This document shows, piece after piece, positions 7,008 through 9,075 of a stretch of DNA of 9,075 nt. How positions within the stretch are numbered: position 1 is the stretch's first letter; each line of letters begins with the position of its first letter. The notes below the pieces were generated by a model. That model was not told the DNA's origin. It saw only the letters and a program-made list of their open reading frames with translations, and ran no database searches. The DNA comes from Rubrobacter sp. (GTDB lineage: Bacteria > Actinomycetota > Rubrobacteria > Rubrobacterales > Rubrobacteraceae), in contig JADDPV010000065.1 of assembly GCA_016781705.1 (NCBI GenBank), forward strand, positions 1 through 9,075. The letters run 5' to 3'. The position numbers were made by a program, and so were the translations under genes.

Positions 7008-7032
7008 TACGTCACCTTCAGCGGTGTACGTA
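7008..7032. repeat. Inverted repeat with six-base loop
   Basis: TACGTCACC and GGTGTACGTA can pair with one bulged base around the loop TTCAGC. It lies 60 bases after the stop of the membrane protein gene and has no T-tract, so it could be a weak terminator for that gene or a chance palindrome. Confidence 0.3.
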
Positions 7033-7103
7033 AAGGTTGATTCCGCTGACCGAAGAGGCTGTCGGGAGGATCGGCGCGCCCCTCCAACCCTCCCGCGCGG
7101 TCG

Positions 7104-7293
7104 GAGAGCTCGCTACTCAACCGGAGGATCAACACTAACGCACGCCGCTGTAGTAGGTAGAACACACGACGTCGGCGATACACTGCGCGGGCCACTTGGA
7201 CGGTCGGCCGCGCCTTTCAACTCGAGTGAGCAGTGGTTCGAGGATGGTCCACTCTTCGTCGGAGAGGTCTGACGGGTAGCGCGGTGGGGGCAT
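7104..7293 (-). pseudogene. IS5-type transposase remnant, N-terminal fragment
   Basis: From the ATG at 7293 the minus strand reads MPPPRYPSDLSDEEW and then ILEPLL, RRGRPSKWP and IADVV, the usual opening of IS5-family transposases with the DUF4096-type N-terminal domain. GGAGG five bases before the ATG is intact. At residue 43-44 two extra bases (TG) shift the frame. The expected FYLL continues in the next frame, while the original frame stops at a TAG (7137-7135) after 52 residues. Similarity ends soon after, about where CAWRMLP would be expected. The DDE catalytic part and any terminal inverted repeats are missing. It is a dead relic of an insertion next to the SULT-like sulfotransferase. 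Confidence 0.75.
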
Positions 7294-7678
7294 GGCGGCC
7301 TCCGAGTCTCGGTAGTCACGGGCGCCCGCATCCTACTCCGATGGCCGTTGGGAGGTACGCGAATCTAGTTTACCAAGCTCCCTTTAGGCGCTCGTGGGGT
7401 CTGAACGATGTAGTCGATCAAAGGCTCATTCACAACGCTCTCCCTATGAGTGGCGGTCCCCGTCGAGCCCCTCGCGCTCTTTGGGCCCTGTCCGACACCC
7501 GAGCACGGTTTGTGAGAGCTCGAAGACACACGATGGACCTTGGGGCTGATCACAAAATGCGGGTCTGCTGCGGATGGCAGGGCTCAGCAGTCCTCGATAG
7601 CCCGAAGGATCGCGAAGAGCACGCGTGCTACGGGCGGGCACGTCACCGCTTTACGCAGGCGTATGCCCTCTAGGGTCT
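7294..7678. other. Decayed intergenic stretch between IS remnant and sulfotransferase
   Basis: No gene is supported here. The open plus-strand frame 7233-7673 has no recognisable domain and runs through the IS leader. On the minus strand a short frame reads ETLEGIRLRKAVTCPP and then ARVLFAILRAIEDC before a TGA at 7586-7584. It resembles a protein C-terminus but has no start, and its origin is unknown. The first 130 bases or so are probably the leader of the relic insertion sequence. Confidence 0.45.
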
Positions 7679-8617
7679 CTACCAGTCCGTGTCTGTCTCG
7701 TAGCCTAGCTTGATCAGGATATCCCCCGCGATCTCTTTAAAGGCACGCTGGTGGTCCTCGGTGAAGTGGTTCTGCCAATCCCCTACTATCCCCTTCCTGT
7801 ATGTCAGGCCCCCTTTCGAGTACATCTTCCGAACGATTCGTTGCGCTTGTTCTCGGCTCAGGGGACGCTCCACAAAGTCCCCGATGCGTTTGATCTCCGC
7901 GAGCTGCCACTCGCTAGCCCCGCCTCCACGCCGACCGATCAGGTCTTCGAATCGGACCACCAGCGTGGAAGGATCGTCGAGCCAGGGGGCGTACCCCTCG
8001 AAGATCTCCCTTATCGATGCTCTGGGGCGGTCGATGGCATGGTCACTTCTAAAGCCGAGGATGGTCGCCATGATCCGTTCCTCGTCGCTCCTTAGCACCT
8101 CGGCATAGTATTTGTGGTGCCGGAGCCAGGGCTCGCGCTTTATAAAGAACATGTTCGAGACAACGACGTCGCGTGGATCCCTGAGCAAGAGGATCTGCTT
8201 GAACCCAAGCTCCTTCACGAGATCCCGAAGTGCCACGTGGAACCTCGCGTGTGCCGTTACGAACATGCCCTGCGGGCATCCTTCCAGGAAAGCCCTGAGA
8301 CGCGGCTCATCCAACGCGGGCGGCTTCGAGAGTTCGAATTGAGCGTCACGAGGCTCACCCTGGGCGAAAAAATCGGGTAGAGCAAAGTGTCTGCCGGAGA
8401 ACATCATTCGGGGCATTAGAGACAGACAGTCGCTCAGCAGGTGCGTGCCGGTCTTCGGTGGGCCGATCAGGATCACCCTGGGAGGGGGCAGGAAGATGTT
8501 CGCTCGCAAGATGGACACGTAGAAGGATATGCCGGCTCGACGCAAGCCACGCAGGTTCTTGGTTCGCTTGTTCGCGAACCGGATGAAAGATAACCACATG
8601 GAGCCGACCGTCCTCAT
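7679..8617 (-). CDS. PAPS-dependent sulfotransferase, SULT-like (Sulfotransfer_1)
   Basis: Sulfate transfer from PAPS to an alcohol or sugar hydroxyl. It has 312 residues, close to the family norm. The PAPS loop PPKTGTHLL is at 53-61 with Lys55. His123 in TAHARFH is at the place of the catalytic histidine of SULT enzymes. The 3'-phosphate site LLRDPRDVVVS spans 144-154 with Arg146 and Ser154. The C-terminal signature RKGIVGDW then QNHFT (274-286) is the SULT RKGxxGDWKN motif with Gln in place of Lys. The N-terminal 45 residues are basic and partly hydrophobic but not a clear membrane anchor. Sampled GC is about 55% (132 of 240 bases), against about 68% in copy B, which suggests separate acquisition. 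The ATG at 8617 has a GGAGG only at 17 bases; ATG 8599 is the alternative. It stands alone between the IS relic and the flippase gene. Confidence 0.93.
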   Translation of the reverse strand: MRTVGSMWLSFIRFANKRTKNLRGLRRAGISFYVSILRANIFLPPPRVILIGPPKTGTHLLSDCLSLMPRMMFSGRHFALPDFFAQGEPRDAQFELSKPPALDEPRLRAFLEGCPQGMFVTAHARFHVALRDLVKELGFKQILLLRDPRDVVVSNMFFIKREPWLRHHKYYAEVLRSDEERIMATILGFRSDHAIDRPRASIREIFEGYAPWLDDPSTLVVRFEDLIGRRGGGASEWQLAEIKRIGDFVERPLSREQAQRIVRKMYSKGGLTYRKGIVGDWQNHFTEDHQRAFKEIAGDILIKLGYETDTDW

Positions 8618-8773
8618 GCGACCGAACTGAGGTCCTCCGTATCAGCCCTGCTTTGGTCCACGATCAACCCCATCATGGTACAAACTACCAAAAACCGAAC
8701 GCGCACACCTCTCCCCTCGGGTACCCTGACCTTGGCCTCTGAGGAAGTTTAGCGTCACCGTGGCGCCTACTTC

Positions 8774-9075
8774 TTAAGCGTTCCGCCCCACGACGGCGGG
8801 GAGGCGGCGCTTTATCGCCGCCCAGAAGGAACCGAGGAACTGCCGGTCGCTGTCGCTGAGGCGCAGGCCCACGGTGAAGGCTGCGAACAGGACCACGAAG
8901 ACCGGACCGATCACGAGCACCGCCACCAGGCCCGGCGGCGGCTGCAGCGCCAGCTTCGCGAGCCACGCCCCGCCGGCGGCCAGGACGCCGGCTGCGGCGG
9001 GTTTGAGGTACAGCCGGTCGTAGGGCCAGGACCCGAGCAGCCACCCGACGGAGAAAAGCGTCAGCGCGTTCACCA
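8774..9075 (-). CDS. Probable Wzx-type polysaccharide flippase, C-terminal part (runs off right edge)
   Basis: The last 100 residues of a multi-spanning membrane protein, ending at a TAA (8776-8774). Hydrophobic segments lie at roughly residues 3-16, 28-46 and 48-69 of the visible part, separated by the basic loop YDRLYLKP. The end SDSDRQFLGSFWAAIKRRL is a charged amphipathic tail of the kind that closes MATE-like polysaccharide exporters with a polysaccharide biosynthesis C-terminal domain. Such proteins flip lipid-linked oligosaccharides across the inner membrane, which fits the sugar transferase and glycosyltransferases nearby. The frame is open to the window edge, so the GTG at 9073 is internal and not a start. 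The assignment rests on the C-terminal sixth or so of the protein, and a polymerase-like or other membrane protein is possible. Confidence 0.7.
   Translation of the reverse strand, partial: VNALTLFSVGWLLGSWPYDRLYLKPAAAGVLAAGGAWLAKLALQPPPGLVAVLVIGPVFVVLFAAFTVGLRLSDSDRQFLGSFWAAIKRRLPAVVGRNA

Noticed and set aside
7421..7440. Possible IS terminal repeat (GAGCGTTGTGAATGAGCC on the minus strand)
   Set aside because: It looks like an IS end in style, but no inverted partner was found on the far side of the transposase remnant.
7233..7673. Plus-strand frame of 146 residues in the decayed region
   Set aside because: No domain, no Shine-Dalgarno, and it overlaps the IS5-type transposase start on the other strand.
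8752..8766. Possible terminator hairpin GCGTCACCGTGGCGC after the flippase gene
   Set aside because: On the transcribed strand the stem has a C-A mismatch, a very short loop and no T-tract.

Overview
The window is about 9 kb of high-GC bacterial DNA (roughly 65-68% in most genes by hand sampling) carrying part of a surface or exopolysaccharide locus. Gene style (GTG and TTG starts, GC-rich codons, a sugar transferase, WecG/TagA and flippase set with many sulfotransferases) suggests an actinobacterium of the Rubrobacter type. That placement is an inference from style; there is no rRNA or other phylogenetic marker here.

Layout, left to right. (1) 1-924, minus strand: N-terminal 308 residues of a polyprenyl-phosphate sugar-1-phosphate transferase, the enzyme that starts a lipid-linked repeat unit; it runs off the left edge. 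(2) 925-1115: divergent intergenic region. (3) 1116-1952, plus strand: a WecG/TagA/CpsF (GT26) glycosyltransferase. (4) 1924-6249, minus strand: a likely operon, in transcription order a dead sulfotransferase remnant (about 6249-6050), two related NST-like sulfotransferases (5894-5007 and 4960-4076), a third sulfotransferase of another type (4022-3063), and a GT2 glycosyltransferase (3033-1924). The last gene overlaps the GT26 gene tail to tail by 29 bp. (5) 6565-6948, plus strand: a small two-helix membrane protein with a Gly/Cys-rich tail. (6) about 6950-7678: a decayed stretch with a broken IS5-type transposase N-terminus. (7) 8617-7679, minus strand: a fourth intact sulfotransferase of the SULT-like class in lower-GC DNA. 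(8) 8774-9075, minus strand: C-terminal 100 residues of a probable Wzx-type flippase, running off the right edge.

Taken together: the sugar transferase loads the first sugar on a polyprenyl carrier, the GT26 and GT2 enzymes extend it, the flippase exports the lipid-linked unit, and up to four PAPS-dependent sulfotransferases decorate it. The predicted product is a heavily sulfated extracellular polysaccharide or glycolipid. No PAPS synthesis genes are in the window. The most notable observations are the concentration of sulfotransferases of three sequence types, and the pseudogene of a paralogue of the 3063-4022 enzyme, whose codon for Trp13 has become TAG.
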